Counted from the first letter of the stretch, positions 31,270 through 39,936 are shown. The stretch: DNA of 64,000 nucleotides from Anaerotruncus sp. G3(2012) (GCF_000403395.2 NZ_KE159657.1:710147-774146); one strand, 5' to 3'. The notes: a model not told the origin generated them from the letters alone. Program-made: numbers and translations.

Positions 31270-31638
31270 ATGGGATGTCTTGGAAATTTGATCTGGTTTC
31301 TATTTGGTGGAATTTGGCTCGGGCTCGGCTGGGTTTTGGCAGGAGTGCTTTGGTGCATCACCATTGTGGGAATCCCGGTGGGCATACAGTGCTTTAAGTT
31401 CGCGCAGCTCAGTTTTTTTCCCTTTGGGAAAGAGGTGCGGTATGGCGGGGGAGCGGGGACGATGCTGCTGAATATCCTCTGGCTGATAGCCAGCGGCTTG
31501 CTGCTTGCGGCAGAGGCCGCGTTGATTGGATGCCTGTGGAGCTTGACGATTATAGGCATTCCGATCGGGATACAGTGTTTTAAGATCGCTAGACTTGCGT
31601 TAATGCCGTTTGGAGCCTCGGTTGTAACAAATTCTTGA
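31270..31638 (+). CDS. YccF domain (DUF307) membrane protein
   Basis: The 122-residue protein is built from two YccF repeats, each an amphipathic segment followed by a membrane helix: GVLWCITIVGIPVGIQCFKFAQL near residues 26-48 and CLWSLTIIGIPIGIQCFKIARL near 88-110. The duplicated IGIPxGIQCFK is diagnostic. The function is unknown; E. coli YccF is an inner-membrane protein. AAAGGGGG lies before the ATG. It is separate from the str operon. Confidence 0.85.
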   Translation: MGCLGNLIWFLFGGIWLGLGWVLAGVLWCITIVGIPVGIQCFKFAQLSFFPFGKEVRYGGGAGTMLLNILWLIASGLLLAAEAALIGCLWSLTIIGIPIGIQCFKIARLALMPFGASVVTNS

Positions 31639-31788
31639 GTTTTCAGAGATGTTATCGAAAAGAAGATATTAATAAAAAAATCACATAATAGCCGCTGCAG
31701 CCGTGTTCCTTTGGACGGTTTTGTGGCTTTTCAGAGGCAGAACCAACAGAAGGTTTTGGTATCTGCTGAATAAGGAGGATTTGAAGAA

Positions 31789-32487
31789 ATGAGGCATTGG
31801 TCCTCGCAAGAAAAAAAGCAATTTATTAGACTGGGATTGCTGGTTGCAGGCACAGTATTGGTAATTGGCGCGTTGACATTGCTCTGTATGCCATTTTTTG
31901 CAAAGATTGAGGAGCCAGAGTTTCAGCAACAGTTTCAGAAATGGGTCTATTCTCTTGGCTGGAAGGGGTGCTTGATCCTGCTCGGCATCCAGATTTTCCA
32001 GATCATCATTGCCTTTATCCCGGGGGAGCCGGTTGAGCTGCTTGCCGGGATGTTATACGGTGCATGGGGCGGGCTGATGATCTGTCTGACAGGGATTCTG
32101 ATGGCTTCTACAGCGATCTTTTTTGCTGTAAGAAAACTGGGTTATCCAGCCGTTGTACGAATTTTTGGCAAGGAAAAACTGGACGAGTTTAAGTTTTTCA
32201 AGAGCGCGGAAAAGGCTGAGGTTGTGACGTTTATCCTTTTCTTGATTCCAGGAACTCCCAAAGATATGTTGACCTATCTGGCAGGTATCAGCAGGATAAA
32301 ACCAGCATCTTTCCTGTTCCTTTCGACGTTTGCGCGCATCCCGTCTGTGGTTACTTCTACGCTAATGGGGTCGACGATGAGCAGTGGGAACTGGGAGATG
32401 ACAGTTTTGATCTTTCTGCTGACCGCTGCGATTGGTCTGGTGGGGATTCTCTATAAAGACAGAATTTTACATCGTCTGCGCCGCTGA
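31789..32487 (+). CDS. TVP38/TMEM64 family (VTT domain) membrane protein
   Basis: The 232-residue protein has about five membrane helices and the VTT/SNARE-associated signature: FIPGEPVELLAGMLYG (residues 75-90), a reentrant loop, and FLIPGTPKDMLTYLAG near 162-177. The family relates to DedA and to eukaryotic lipid scramblases; lipid transport or membrane homeostasis is the usual suggestion. AAGGAGGA precedes the ATG. It ends at a strong terminator, and its promoter region (31639-31788) holds no gene. Confidence 0.88.
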   Translation: MRHWSSQEKKQFIRLGLLVAGTVLVIGALTLLCMPFFAKIEEPEFQQQFQKWVYSLGWKGCLILLGIQIFQIIIAFIPGEPVELLAGMLYGAWGGLMICLTGILMASTAIFFAVRKLGYPAVVRIFGKEKLDEFKFFKSAEKAEVVTFILFLIPGTPKDMLTYLAGISRIKPASFLFLSTFARIPSVVTSTLMGSTMSSGNWEMTVLIFLLTAAIGLVGILYKDRILHRLRR

Positions 32488-32565
32488 AAAAGGTTGCCAG
32501 GTGCCAGTGTGTGACTGGATTCGATCCTCTGAAAAATGCGTCCGGATGATTCCATATAAACGCAG

Positions 32566-32614
32566 CAAGCGGCGGTAAGGAAGTGGATTATTCCTTACCG
32601 CCGCTTTGTTTTTT
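32566..32614 (+). terminator. Strong rho-independent terminator
   Basis: Sixteen-base perfect stem (32567-32582 with 32591-32606) and a run of six T. The following 32615-33082 is AT-rich and shows no gene I can support. Confidence 0.9.
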
Positions 32615-33082
32615 ACCGCTGAAAGAAGAGCAAGTTTTCCTCTGTAGCTTTGCGCACAAAATACAAAAATAGTTCCGCACCTTTAGAACTACTTAATTTT
32701 ACTGAATCCTTTGCAAAGTGGATTCTGAAGCCGTTATATGAGCTTTACAAAGTTCGAAAAGATGCGAAACGCCCGAATTTTTTGCAAATAGTGTGCAAAC
32801 GGAGTGGGGGCATTTTCGAGCGATTTTAAAGTATATATCATAGATTTAGCATATCAAATGAAAACCCCTGTCTGGGGGATATTTGCGAAAATATCTTTTG
32901 AAATTGCGAAAATAATGGGATTTCCAGGATGCCCCTCTGTACTATGTACAAGGCAGAGTACCAGCCGTGTGGCTTTTGAATGGGGGCCTGTTGCTTTTGG
33001 ATCATTGCCGCAGTGTATGGGAGATGTACTGCAAAACAATCTCTTATGAAATCGGCGTTGAAGAAAGGAGCGGCATGAAATA

Positions 33083-33123
33083 GAAGCGGCCGAAACATCC
33101 ATGTTTCGGCCGCTTCCAATTTT
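33083..33123. terminator. Terminator-like hairpin downstream of beta-glucuronidase
   Basis: Perfect 15-base arms (33083-33097 and 33102-33116) with a 4-base loop. A T-run follows on the plus strand, a weaker one on the minus strand. It lies just beyond the leftward uidA stop. Confidence 0.75.
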
Positions 33124-33162
33124 TGTAGAAAAAGACGGCTGTTTCGATTTTTCAAGCAGCTC

Positions 33163-34959
33163 CTAGTGCTTATAATCAAAATCGGGGATTTCGTGCCAGC
33201 GTTGGCGGAAATAATGCGCCGCGAGCTTGGGTCTGCGATCTCGGCTGAACAGCCCTTTTTTGTTTCCATCCACCCGCAGGATGCCTTGCGAAGTTGCAAA
33301 ATCAGCGAAGTTCCAGACCTGCTCGCCAATGAAGTTGGGATATCGGTCAGCAACTTCGTTGTTTGCTCGGTAGTAGTCCACTTGATATTCCTCGGTAAAC
33401 ATGGTCGGGGTGGCCAAATGCAGGCCGCTTACTGTATCCGCGCCATATTCGGTGAACATGACCGGTTTGCCAGTCTGCGCCCAATAATCCAGCTCCTTGG
33501 CAAGCGCCTGTTTCGCCGCTTCCAGATCACCGCCGTAAACGTACCAGCCGTAGTAACGATTGAGGCAGACCACGTCCGAAAGCAGCATCGCCTTGTCTTT
33601 CCGATAATCGTTCTGGATTGCGACGAGGGAGACCGGCCGTTTTTGCGGGTCACACTCCCGGACCAGCGAGAGAAGAGGCTGAAAATAGTCCACTGCGCTG
33701 TCCGGGTGGGAAGCTGTATCCGCTTCGTTGGCAACGATCCACATGACGACGCAGGCATGGTTTTTGTCGCGGGCCACAAGGTCGCGGAGCACCTCCCGGT
33801 GGTGCTCATGCGTGCGGATGGTCTCATAGGTGTTGATTGCATTTCCGTGGTTTGAGAGTCCAAAATTGAGGTTGACTCCTACGGCTGGAGCCTCGTCCAG
33901 CACGACGATCCCCTCCCGGTCGCACAATCGGAGCATCTCTTCGCTATAGGGATAGTGGCTGGTGCGGAACGAGTTGGCTCCCTGCCATTTCATCAATGCG
34001 AGGTCTTTGACATTGAGCGCCTCGTCCAACCCCCGTCCGCGGAAGTAGGAATCCTCATGCTTCCCGTACCCTTTGAAATAGAATGGGCGGCTGTTGATGA
34101 GGAACTGGTTTCCCTGTAGTTCGACAGTGCGCACCCCAACCGGAAGCGTGTAGCAGTCTGTCCCAAACCGCACACAGACCGTATAAAGGTAGGCGTTTCC
34201 CGGCTGCCAGAGCCGCACATTCCGGATGGTGATCTGTCCAGATGCGCCGGACGCCTGCGCAACCTCGATTCCGTCCTCGTCGGTCACGGTGAGTGAAACT
34301 TCACCGGAACCACAGGTCCTGACCTCGTAAGAAAGTTCCGCATCGTTTCCGTGTACAGAGGGCACCACAGTCAGGTCCTCGATAAACGCTTTTGGAGTCG
34401 AGTAAAGTTTGACCGGACGGACGATCCCGGCATAGTTGAAAAAGTCAAAGTTGGGATAGTTCTGTTTTTTCAGGGTAATTTCCGGGTCGGCGGGAATCAT
34501 ACCGCCGAGCTGCCCGGGCGTTTCGCATCCGACCGGGAGGGTGCTGTGGTCGATCCGGTTATCCACCACGACAGTCAGCAGATTGGAACCATCCCGGACC
34601 ATCCCGCTAATTTCCACCTCGAATGGCAGAAATCCTCCTTTGTGGGAGATCATCAGGTTGCCGTTCAGGTATACCTGTGCATGATGGGTCACCGCACCAA
34701 ACCGAAGTACCAGCCGTTCCTGCGTGAGCAGGGAAGGAACCGAAAATTCTGTCTGGTAAAACGCCAGTCCATAGTGGTCTCGGAAGGCTTCTCCTTCCTT
34801 TTGATCGTTGTAGGAAGCGGGAACGGCGATGGTATCACAGTTTTCCAATCGACGGGCCTGCCACCCCTGTTCGACACCGGACCCGTCATCCAGCCGGAAC
34901 CGCCAGATGCCGCCAAGATCAATCACTGCCCGGGCATCGTTGAGGATTGGATACAGCAT
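33163..34959 (-). CDS. uidA: Beta-glucuronidase, glycoside hydrolase family 2
   Basis: The 598-residue GH2 enzyme hydrolyses beta-D-glucuronides, in the gut both polysaccharide fragments and host drug or bile conjugates. A sugar-binding jelly roll (about 15-185), an Ig-like domain and a TIM barrel (about 285-598) are present. The acid/base Glu is in VANEADT, the nucleophile Glu in MFTEYGADTVSGLH, and the glucuronate-recognising Asn-Lys pair in GNKKGLFSRD. I start at the ATG at 34959, six bases after AAGGAGTG. The loop after AVGVNLNFG appears a few residues shorter than loop 1 of the E. coli enzyme. No signal peptide; no adjacent glucuronide transporter. Confidence 0.93.
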   Translation of the reverse strand: MLYPILNDARAVIDLGGIWRFRLDDGSGVEQGWQARRLENCDTIAVPASYNDQKEGEAFRDHYGLAFYQTEFSVPSLLTQERLVLRFGAVTHHAQVYLNGNLMISHKGGFLPFEVEISGMVRDGSNLLTVVVDNRIDHSTLPVGCETPGQLGGMIPADPEITLKKQNYPNFDFFNYAGIVRPVKLYSTPKAFIEDLTVVPSVHGNDAELSYEVRTCGSGEVSLTVTDEDGIEVAQASGASGQITIRNVRLWQPGNAYLYTVCVRFGTDCYTLPVGVRTVELQGNQFLINSRPFYFKGYGKHEDSYFRGRGLDEALNVKDLALMKWQGANSFRTSHYPYSEEMLRLCDREGIVVLDEAPAVGVNLNFGLSNHGNAINTYETIRTHEHHREVLRDLVARDKNHACVVMWIVANEADTASHPDSAVDYFQPLLSLVRECDPQKRPVSLVAIQNDYRKDKAMLLSDVVCLNRYYGWYVYGGDLEAAKQALAKELDYWAQTGKPVMFTEYGADTVSGLHLATPTMFTEEYQVDYYRANNEVADRYPNFIGEQVWNFADFATSQGILRVDGNKKGLFSRDRRPKLAAHYFRQRWHEIPDFDYKH

Positions 34960-35060
34960 GAAAAACACTCCTTTTCAAATCACTGACCATAGTGTTGCCG
35001 GAAAGTACCGGTATAGTCAGCAGACCTGAAAACAACGCAGATTTCCTGAGAGGATGTTAG

Positions 35061-35405
35061 TCAATTTTCTCTGTTCAAATCCGGCAGCAGCCGGGATTGG
35101 GTATCCAGCAGGTCTCTGGCGGTCTTAATCAGGTAATCCTGGAGATCCGGCAGAAGTGCATCAAATATCTCAAAAAATTCCTTCTGTTTTTTCTCATTTT
35201 CAAGAAACATCTGACCCAATCCGGTGCGTAGCCAGTGTTCATTGACGTTGAACTGAGAACAGATGGATTTGATGTTCTGTTCAGTGACTGTAGAACCATT
35301 TTTCTCCATATAGCTGATCGCGTTCTGCTTTAAGCCGATCCGTTCCGCAAATTCCCTTTGGCGCAGGCCAAGTGTTTTTCTCAGCTCGCGGATACGATTA
35401 TTCAT
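35061..35405 (-). CDS. Cro/CI-type helix-turn-helix repressor
   Basis: A 114-residue protein with an N-terminal xenobiotic-response-element HTH (residues about 5-60: RIRELRKTLGLRQREFAERIG, then NAISYMEKNG) and a helical C-terminal tail, the length and layout of phage-type or lifestyle-switch repressors. NEHWLRTGLGQMF matches the conserved segment after the HTH. The ATG at 35405 follows GGAGGTG. It is transcribed away from a 54-residue ORF; the 142-base spacer contains repeated TTATTGAT half-sites, which are the likely operator. Autoregulation is inferred. Confidence 0.88.
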   Translation of the reverse strand: MNNRIRELRKTLGLRQREFAERIGLKQNAISYMEKNGSTVTEQNIKSICSQFNVNEHWLRTGLGQMFLENEKKQKEFFEIFDALLPDLQDYLIKTARDLLDTQSRLLPDLNREN

Positions 35406-35428
35406 TTGCAGCACCTCCAATCTCATAA

Positions 35429-35443
35429 TATCAATAAATGATA
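35429..35443. promoter_or_regulatory. Operator-like palindrome near the repressor start
   Basis: TATCA and TGATA flank a 5-base centre (35429-35443). It contains one ATCAATAA half-site identical to those in the 35484-35523 repeat, placed where it could overlap the repressor promoter. Confidence 0.5.
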
Positions 35444-35472
35444 AAAAAGTCAAGAAAAATAGCATGTACGGG

Positions 35473-35501
35473 TTGACTTTAAACTCTTATTGATGTAAAA
35501 T
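35473..35501 (+). promoter_or_regulatory. Promoter of the 54-residue ORF
   Basis: TTGACT (35473-35478), 17-base spacer, TAAAAT (35496-35501). The left arm of the inverted repeat fills most of the spacer, so repressor binding there would block the polymerase. Confidence 0.75.
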
Positions 35502-35523
35502 AAAACTATAAAATCAATAAGAG
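35484..35523. promoter_or_regulatory. Perfect 11-bp inverted repeat, probable operator
   Basis: CTCTTATTGAT (35484-35494) and its exact reverse complement (35513-35523) flank an 18-base AT-rich spacer. The arms lie in the spacer and just downstream of the -10 of the rightward promoter. Confidence 0.75.
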
Positions 35524-35547
35524 ATAAAACAGGGAGGAGGATTCGAC

Positions 35548-35712
35548 ATGGAAAGAAACAGGAGGTCAGATATGCTGATGATCTTCAACGCACTTTCGGA
35601 ACAGAACAAGGACATCGTGCTCCTGGTCGCAAAAAGTGTGCAGGTGGCACAGGAAGCGGTCAAACAGCCTTTGCACCTTCCAAAACCTGACAGTACGGCG
35701 ACGCGGGCTTGA
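35548..35712 (+). CDS. 54-residue small protein divergent from the repressor
   Basis: The ORF starts with an ATG at 35548 after AGGGAGGAGG and encodes MERNRRSDMLMIFNALSEQN..., a basic N-terminus followed by one amphipathic or hydrophobic helix (DIVLLVAKSVQVAQEAV) and a short polar tail. It has its own promoter and strong ribosome site, directly under the operator. I do not recognise the family. The position suggests an antirepressor, antitoxin/toxin partner or small regulator, but nothing in the sequence decides. Confidence 0.65.
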   Translation: MERNRRSDMLMIFNALSEQNKDIVLLVAKSVQVAQEAVKQPLHLPKPDSTATRA

Positions 35713-35817
35713 TCTTCGGAAATTTTTTTTGATGGAGCATTTCCTTTTTAGCCTGCCGGCCGATTATTATAATTAAAAGGACATAGCTGGGAACGGTCAG
35801 CAGGGGAGGGACAAAGC

Positions 35818-36516
35818 ATGATCCGCGGCAACTATAACATTACATTTTTACAGCAGATGTTGGGGATTTCCTCACCGATGTCCCCCATGTCGAAGCTCTC
35901 GGTGTCGTCCCTGTCATCGCCCGAGGTGCAGAACCAACTAAAGGCGGCGGGGATTGATGTCAACAGCAGGCAGTATCAGGTTGTCATGAAGGATATGATG
36001 GGTGCGCTCGACGGAAGGGCCGGGTACACAACTGTTAGCGCGATCAAAAACAGGATGAGACAATATAACGCCGATGGGGATTATGTCGGGCCGGGCGGGA
36101 TTGTCGTGCCGGGAATGATTGCAACTGGGATACCGGAATCCGAAAGACACCAGATTATCAATGTTTCGGAGGATGCGCGCCAAAAAATGTTCGATGAAAC
36201 CAAGCGGCATTTTCTTCAGGAATATGGCGTTGCAAATGGGGATACCACCAAGCGGTCGGAAGTGTTCCGGGCGTTCCAGCTTAGTATCCCAAAAGAAGAC
36301 AGGCTAAAGGGGACATGGACGCTCGGACAGTATGAAAGGGCATACACGCGGGCATTTGTGGATGCTGTTAAGGCCGTCAATCCAAACTGGGAGCCAGGGC
36401 AGCCGTTTGATAAAAGTATTCTGGACAGTGTGACAAGAGAATCTGTGGATCATGCACTTGTGAAGTCAGGAAATAAGCTCGTTTTTTCGAACAAATCAGT
36501 GAACATCCGTATATAA
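35818..36516 (+). CDS. DUF3879-like protein
   Basis: The 232-residue product begins MIRGNYNITFLQQMLG, then a Ser-rich linker, VQNQLKAAGIDVNSRQY, AIKNRMRQYNADGDYV, YGVANGDTTKRSEVFR and ESVDHALVKSGN. I recall this pattern from DUF3879 proteins of Lachnospiraceae and Bacillus; the family has no known function. There is no signal peptide or membrane helix. AGGGGAGGG precedes the ATG. The next gene (FlxA-like) follows after 50 bases, probably in one operon. A TATAAT at about 35767 may be its -10. Confidence 0.7.
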   Translation: MIRGNYNITFLQQMLGISSPMSPMSKLSVSSLSSPEVQNQLKAAGIDVNSRQYQVVMKDMMGALDGRAGYTTVSAIKNRMRQYNADGDYVGPGGIVVPGMIATGIPESERHQIINVSEDARQKMFDETKRHFLQEYGVANGDTTKRSEVFRAFQLSIPKEDRLKGTWTLGQYERAYTRAFVDAVKAVNPNWEPGQPFDKSILDSVTRESVDHALVKSGNKLVFSNKSVNIRI

Positions 36517-36566
36517 CAGGCGGGTATCTGCTTGTTTTCAATATAACCGTTTAAGGAGGAGAAACA

Positions 36567-37298
36567 ATGAATGTTGGGGCAGTTGGGACAGTTGGGACTG
36601 CGCAGGCTCAGCAGGCCGGGCGCGGCGGAAAAAATGGAAATGCCATTCAGAATCTGAATAAAGAGATTCAGTCTCTCAAGGAAGAAGTGAAAAAGCGGCG
36701 GATCGATATACGCAAGCTGAGCAAAGACAAGACATTGAGCGATGCGCAGAGAGAAGCCAAACAGAAGCTTTTGGAGAGCGAGATTGAAAATTATCAGCAG
36801 CAGATCACGCAGAAGCAGCAGAGAATTCAGGAGTTGCGGGAGGAGCAGTCGAACAAAAAATCGTCCGAATCGTCTCAGAAGTCTGAGCCGGAGAAAACGC
36901 CGGAAGAGACGCGGCATGTGGACACCAAGACGGTGCATGGCCTGATTTCTTCCAGCACAAGCCTAGATACGGTCGAACAGCTGAATTCGGTGAAGAACGG
37001 TCTTGCGCGTGCGGCCAAAACGCTTGCACGCACGATCGAATCAGATGACGCAACCTTTGGCAAATGGGGCGGCGCTTTGCAGGTCAATCGAGATGAGCTG
37101 GAAAGCCTGAACAGCAAGGTGCGCAAGATGGAAATGGACATTAGTGGGCGCTTGGGAGATTTGCTCGAGGAGAGCAAGGAAACCGAGGACGAAAGTTTGG
37201 AAGCGAAAGATCCGGGGAAGGCCGAAGATGCGAGTGGAAACAGGCACAAAGAGGCTCAGAAAGAGGAAGAACCGCAAAAAATCGACACCTACGCATAA
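36567..37298 (+). CDS. FlxA-like coiled-coil protein
   Basis: A 243-residue charged protein. Residues about 27-100 form a heptad-rich coiled coil interrupted by DKTLSDAQREAKQKLLESEIENYQQQI, the FlxA-like signature. A Ser/Glu-rich linker follows, then a second helical domain (about 125-205) and an acidic tail. FlxA-like proteins occur near flagellar or surface genes, but the role is unknown. AAGGAGGAG lies before the ATG. It is the last gene of the unit and ends at the terminator 37318-37352. Confidence 0.7.
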   Translation: MNVGAVGTVGTAQAQQAGRGGKNGNAIQNLNKEIQSLKEEVKKRRIDIRKLSKDKTLSDAQREAKQKLLESEIENYQQQITQKQQRIQELREEQSNKKSSESSQKSEPEKTPEETRHVDTKTVHGLISSSTSLDTVEQLNSVKNGLARAAKTLARTIESDDATFGKWGGALQVNRDELESLNSKVRKMEMDISGRLGDLLEESKETEDESLEAKDPGKAEDASGNRHKEAQKEEEPQKIDTYA

Positions 37299-37317
37299 TA
37301 AATACAGTTTATGATTC

Positions 37318-37352
37318 AGGGCGGCTACCGAAGTCAGGCAGCCGCCCTTTTG
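37318..37352 (+). terminator. Rho-independent terminator
   Basis: AGGGCGGCT (37318-37326) pairs with AGCCGCCCT (37340-37348), followed by TTT. Confidence 0.85.
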
Positions 37353-37431
37353 CTGTTTACAGGGAAAGAAATACGATACAGATTTTACAGTTCAAGGCTG
37401 GGTGCCCTTTCCAATAAGAGGGACGAAGGGA

Positions 37432-37460
37432 TTGCAAGATTACAAAAGCCATGGTATAAT
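37432..37460 (+). promoter_or_regulatory. Sigma-A promoter for gdpP
   Basis: TTGCAA (37432-37437), 17-base spacer, perfect TATAAT (37455-37460); leader of about 130 nt follows. Confidence 0.8.
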
Positions 37461-37596
37461 AATCATAGTATGCCGTTGGGGTGCTGTCTGCGGACGAGAA
37501 ATCGTATGCTGATCGGATGGCTCCACAGAATCCATCTACATAAATATAGATTGGGCTTATGCAGAATCCAATCTCAGAGACGGGCGAGGTATCCCT

Positions 37597-39570
37597 GTGA
37601 AAAGAAACAAAACCCTGATCCAACCAATTTTATATATTGTTGCGGGCTGCTGTATCGCGATGTCGGTTTCGGCGGCATTCTTCGACGTACGGCTGTTCTA
37701 CATCTGTGCGTTTGTATCCTGTGCCTGTGTCGGCCTCACCTATTGGCATATCTGTAACGCGAGGCAGGAGATCAACACATTTCTCATGCAGAGTGCACAT
37801 GCCCTTAATACGATCCAGCGGGATGCCCTGCGGGATTATCCGATCCCTGTTTTTGTCTGCGCCGCGGATGGAGAAATCCTCTGGTGTAATCCTCTGGCGG
37901 AAAAAATTGTGCTGAAGGGCGAGGAGACCTGTTCCCGCAGCATCTATACGATCCTTGCGGGCGGCGAGATTACCCACCCCTGCCCAATTGGCGGATATGA
38001 TGTTTCCTATCACGACAGAAACTACGCGGTTTATACTGTCCCGGCAGTCAGCGAGAGCGATACGCTTTATATGGTGTATTTCTATGAAAACACCGAGCTG
38101 AAAAAGTATACACAGGAATATTTCGAGAGCCGTCCGTCGGTTATGCTGATCCTTGTGGACAACTACGAGGAGATTCAGCAGGGCTTGCCTGACAATGAGC
38201 GCACCCGGATGATGGGGCAGATCGAGTATACGGTGAGCAAGTATATCACCGATAATGGCGGGCTGCTGCTCAGGGCAGAACGGGACCGGTTCACTGCGGT
38301 GCTGGAGGAACGGTATCTGCGGGGGATCATCTCGGGACGGTTTCAGATTCTTGAACAGATCCGGGCGATCGAGACCGACCGCCATATGGTTGCCACCCTT
38401 TCGATCGGCGTCGGAAGGGATGCGGAGACATTGCCCGAAAGTGAGCAGATTGCGCGGCAGGCTCTGGACATGGCGCTTGGGCGCGGCGGGGATCAGGCCG
38501 CGGTGCGCGGGGCGAGCGGTTATGAATTCTTTGGAGGCGTATCGAGCGGGGTTGAGAAGCGCACCAAAGTTAAAACCCGTATTGTAGCAAATGCGCTTGA
38601 AGAGTTGATGAAGGTCAGCGACAATGTGATCGTTATGGGACACCGGATGGCTGACCTCGACTGCTTTGGGGCGTCGGTGGGAATCATGAAGGCCGCAAAG
38701 ATGATGGGCAAAGAAGCATATATCGCGATCCGCCGGGAAAAAAATCTGGTCAACCAGATTTATGACCGGATGCTCGAGAACGGCTACCATGGATTGCTGA
38801 TTGAACCCGAGGATGCGCTCCAGCGGGCGACTAAAAAAACCCTCTTGGTGGTTTGCGATACCCACACAACCAACATCATCGAGTCGGTGGATCTGTACAA
38901 TGCGTGTCATACGGTTGTCGTGATCGACCATCACCGAAAGATGGTCGGACACATCGACAATGCTGTAATCTTTTACCACGAACCGTATGCGTCGAGCGCG
39001 TCCGAGATGGTCACCGAGCTGGTGCAGTATTTTAATGAAAAGATCAAGATCGGGCGGCCGGAAGCAGAGGCCCTGCTTGCGGGAATCATGCTTGATACTA
39101 AAAATTTTATCATCAAAACCGGCGTGCGTACCTTCGAAGCTGCCGCCTATCTGCGTAAGATGGGTGCGGATACAGTAGAGGTGAGAAAGCTGTTCGCCTC
39201 AACGATGGAAGCCTACCAGCGCAAAGCCAAACTGGTTGCGAATGCGCAGGTTTACAAGGGGTGTGCGATCGCATGGTCGACCGAACGGGACGATACGGAA
39301 ATCCAGGTCACGGCGGCGCAGGCCGCTGACGAACTGCTCAATATCAGCGGTGTGCAGGCATCGTTCCTGATGTTCGAGCAGGGCAAGGGAGTTTCCTACT
39401 CCGCCCGCAGTATGGGACAGCTCAATGTCCAGATTATTATGGAAAAGCTCGGCGGTGGAGGACATCACACGATGGCAGGTGCACAGACTCCCGGGATCAC
39501 GATGGATGAGGCGCGGCAGCGGCTGCGTGAAGCGATCGACCAGTATTTTGAGGAAAACAGCCGCAAATAA
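37597..39570 (+). CDS. gdpP: Cyclic-di-AMP phosphodiesterase GdpP (YybT)
   Basis: GdpP hydrolyses the essential second messenger c-di-AMP. The 657-residue protein has two N-terminal membrane helices (about residues 8-50), a PAS domain (about 75-155), a degenerate GGDEF domain (about 165-300, ending GRGGDQAAV) and a catalytic DHH/DHHA1 module (about 335-650): GHRMADLDCFGASVG, VVIDHHRK and GGGGHHTMAG. It starts at a GTG (37597) with GGCGAGGT upstream. Many Firmicutes encode gdpP next to rplI and dnaB; here it is alone, ahead of rpsU. Confidence 0.94.
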   Translation: MKRNKTLIQPILYIVAGCCIAMSVSAAFFDVRLFYICAFVSCACVGLTYWHICNARQEINTFLMQSAHALNTIQRDALRDYPIPVFVCAADGEILWCNPLAEKIVLKGEETCSRSIYTILAGGEITHPCPIGGYDVSYHDRNYAVYTVPAVSESDTLYMVYFYENTELKKYTQEYFESRPSVMLILVDNYEEIQQGLPDNERTRMMGQIEYTVSKYITDNGGLLLRAERDRFTAVLEERYLRGIISGRFQILEQIRAIETDRHMVATLSIGVGRDAETLPESEQIARQALDMALGRGGDQAAVRGASGYEFFGGVSSGVEKRTKVKTRIVANALEELMKVSDNVIVMGHRMADLDCFGASVGIMKAAKMMGKEAYIAIRREKNLVNQIYDRMLENGYHGLLIEPEDALQRATKKTLLVVCDTHTTNIIESVDLYNACHTVVVIDHHRKMVGHIDNAVIFYHEPYASSASEMVTELVQYFNEKIKIGRPEAEALLAGIMLDTKNFIIKTGVRTFEAAAYLRKMGADTVEVRKLFASTMEAYQRKAKLVANAQVYKGCAIAWSTERDDTEIQVTAAQAADELLNISGVQASFLMFEQGKGVSYSARSMGQLNVQIIMEKLGGGGHHTMAGAQTPGITMDEARQRLREAIDQYFEENSRK

Positions 39571-39645
39571 AAAATATACCAGATGCTTGCATAACCGTAG
39601 TTTTGTGGCGAAATCATGAAATTTTTTTGGTTGGAAGTAAATGGC

Positions 39646-39675
39646 TTGACAAATTGCACAGATGCATTGTATAAT
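39646..39675 (+). promoter_or_regulatory. Sigma-A promoter for rpsU
   Basis: Perfect TTGACA (39646-39651), 18-base spacer, perfect TATAAT (39670-39675). Confidence 0.9.
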
Positions 39676-39681
39676 TAACTA

Positions 39682-39708
39682 TGTTATCCACAAACTGTGG
39701 ATGATAAC
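39682..39708 (+). promoter_or_regulatory. Leader hairpin containing DnaA-box sequences
   Basis: GTTATCCACA and TGTGGATGATAAC form an inverted repeat right at the expected transcription start of rpsU. The left arm contains a perfect TTATCCACA DnaA box (39684-39692); the right arm (39696-39704, reverse) matches at eight of nine positions. Confidence 0.55.
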
Positions 39709-39741
39709 TCCGGCCTTAAGGCGTGGGGAGGGAATTGGTAA

Positions 39742-39918
39742 ATGTCAGAAATCAGAATTAAAGACAATGAGTCTTTGGACAGCGCGCTGCGTAGATTTAA
39801 ACGCTCCTGTGCCCGCTCCGGCGTTCTCGCTGAGGTCCGTAAAAGAGAGCACTACGAGAAGCCTTCTGTCAAGCGCAAAAAGAAATCTGAGGCTGCTCGC
39901 AAGCGCAAGTTCAAATAA
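39742..39918 (+). CDS. rpsU: 30S ribosomal protein S21
   Basis: A 58-residue, highly basic protein starting [21 protein letters not shown] and ending in a Lys/Arg-rich tail ([15 protein letters not shown]). S21 helps the 30S subunit engage mRNA leaders. GGGGAGGGA precedes the ATG. It is monocistronic with its own promoter and terminator, rather than joined to yqeY or dnaG as in many genomes. Confidence 0.97.
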   Translation: MSEIRIKDNESLDSALRRFKRSCARSGVLAEVRKREHYEKPSVKRKKKSEAARKRKFK

Positions 39919-39936
39919 TTGCATATTGTGAACAGG

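Noticed and set aside
32804-33049. 81-residue plus-strand frame in the gap before uidA
   Set aside because: No ribosome site or family pattern, and AT-rich composition unlike coding sequence; treated as non-coding.
35429-35523. Prophage attachment or integrase locus
   Set aside because: Only the repressor-like gene and operator repeats are seen; no integrase, excisionase, structural or lysis genes follow.
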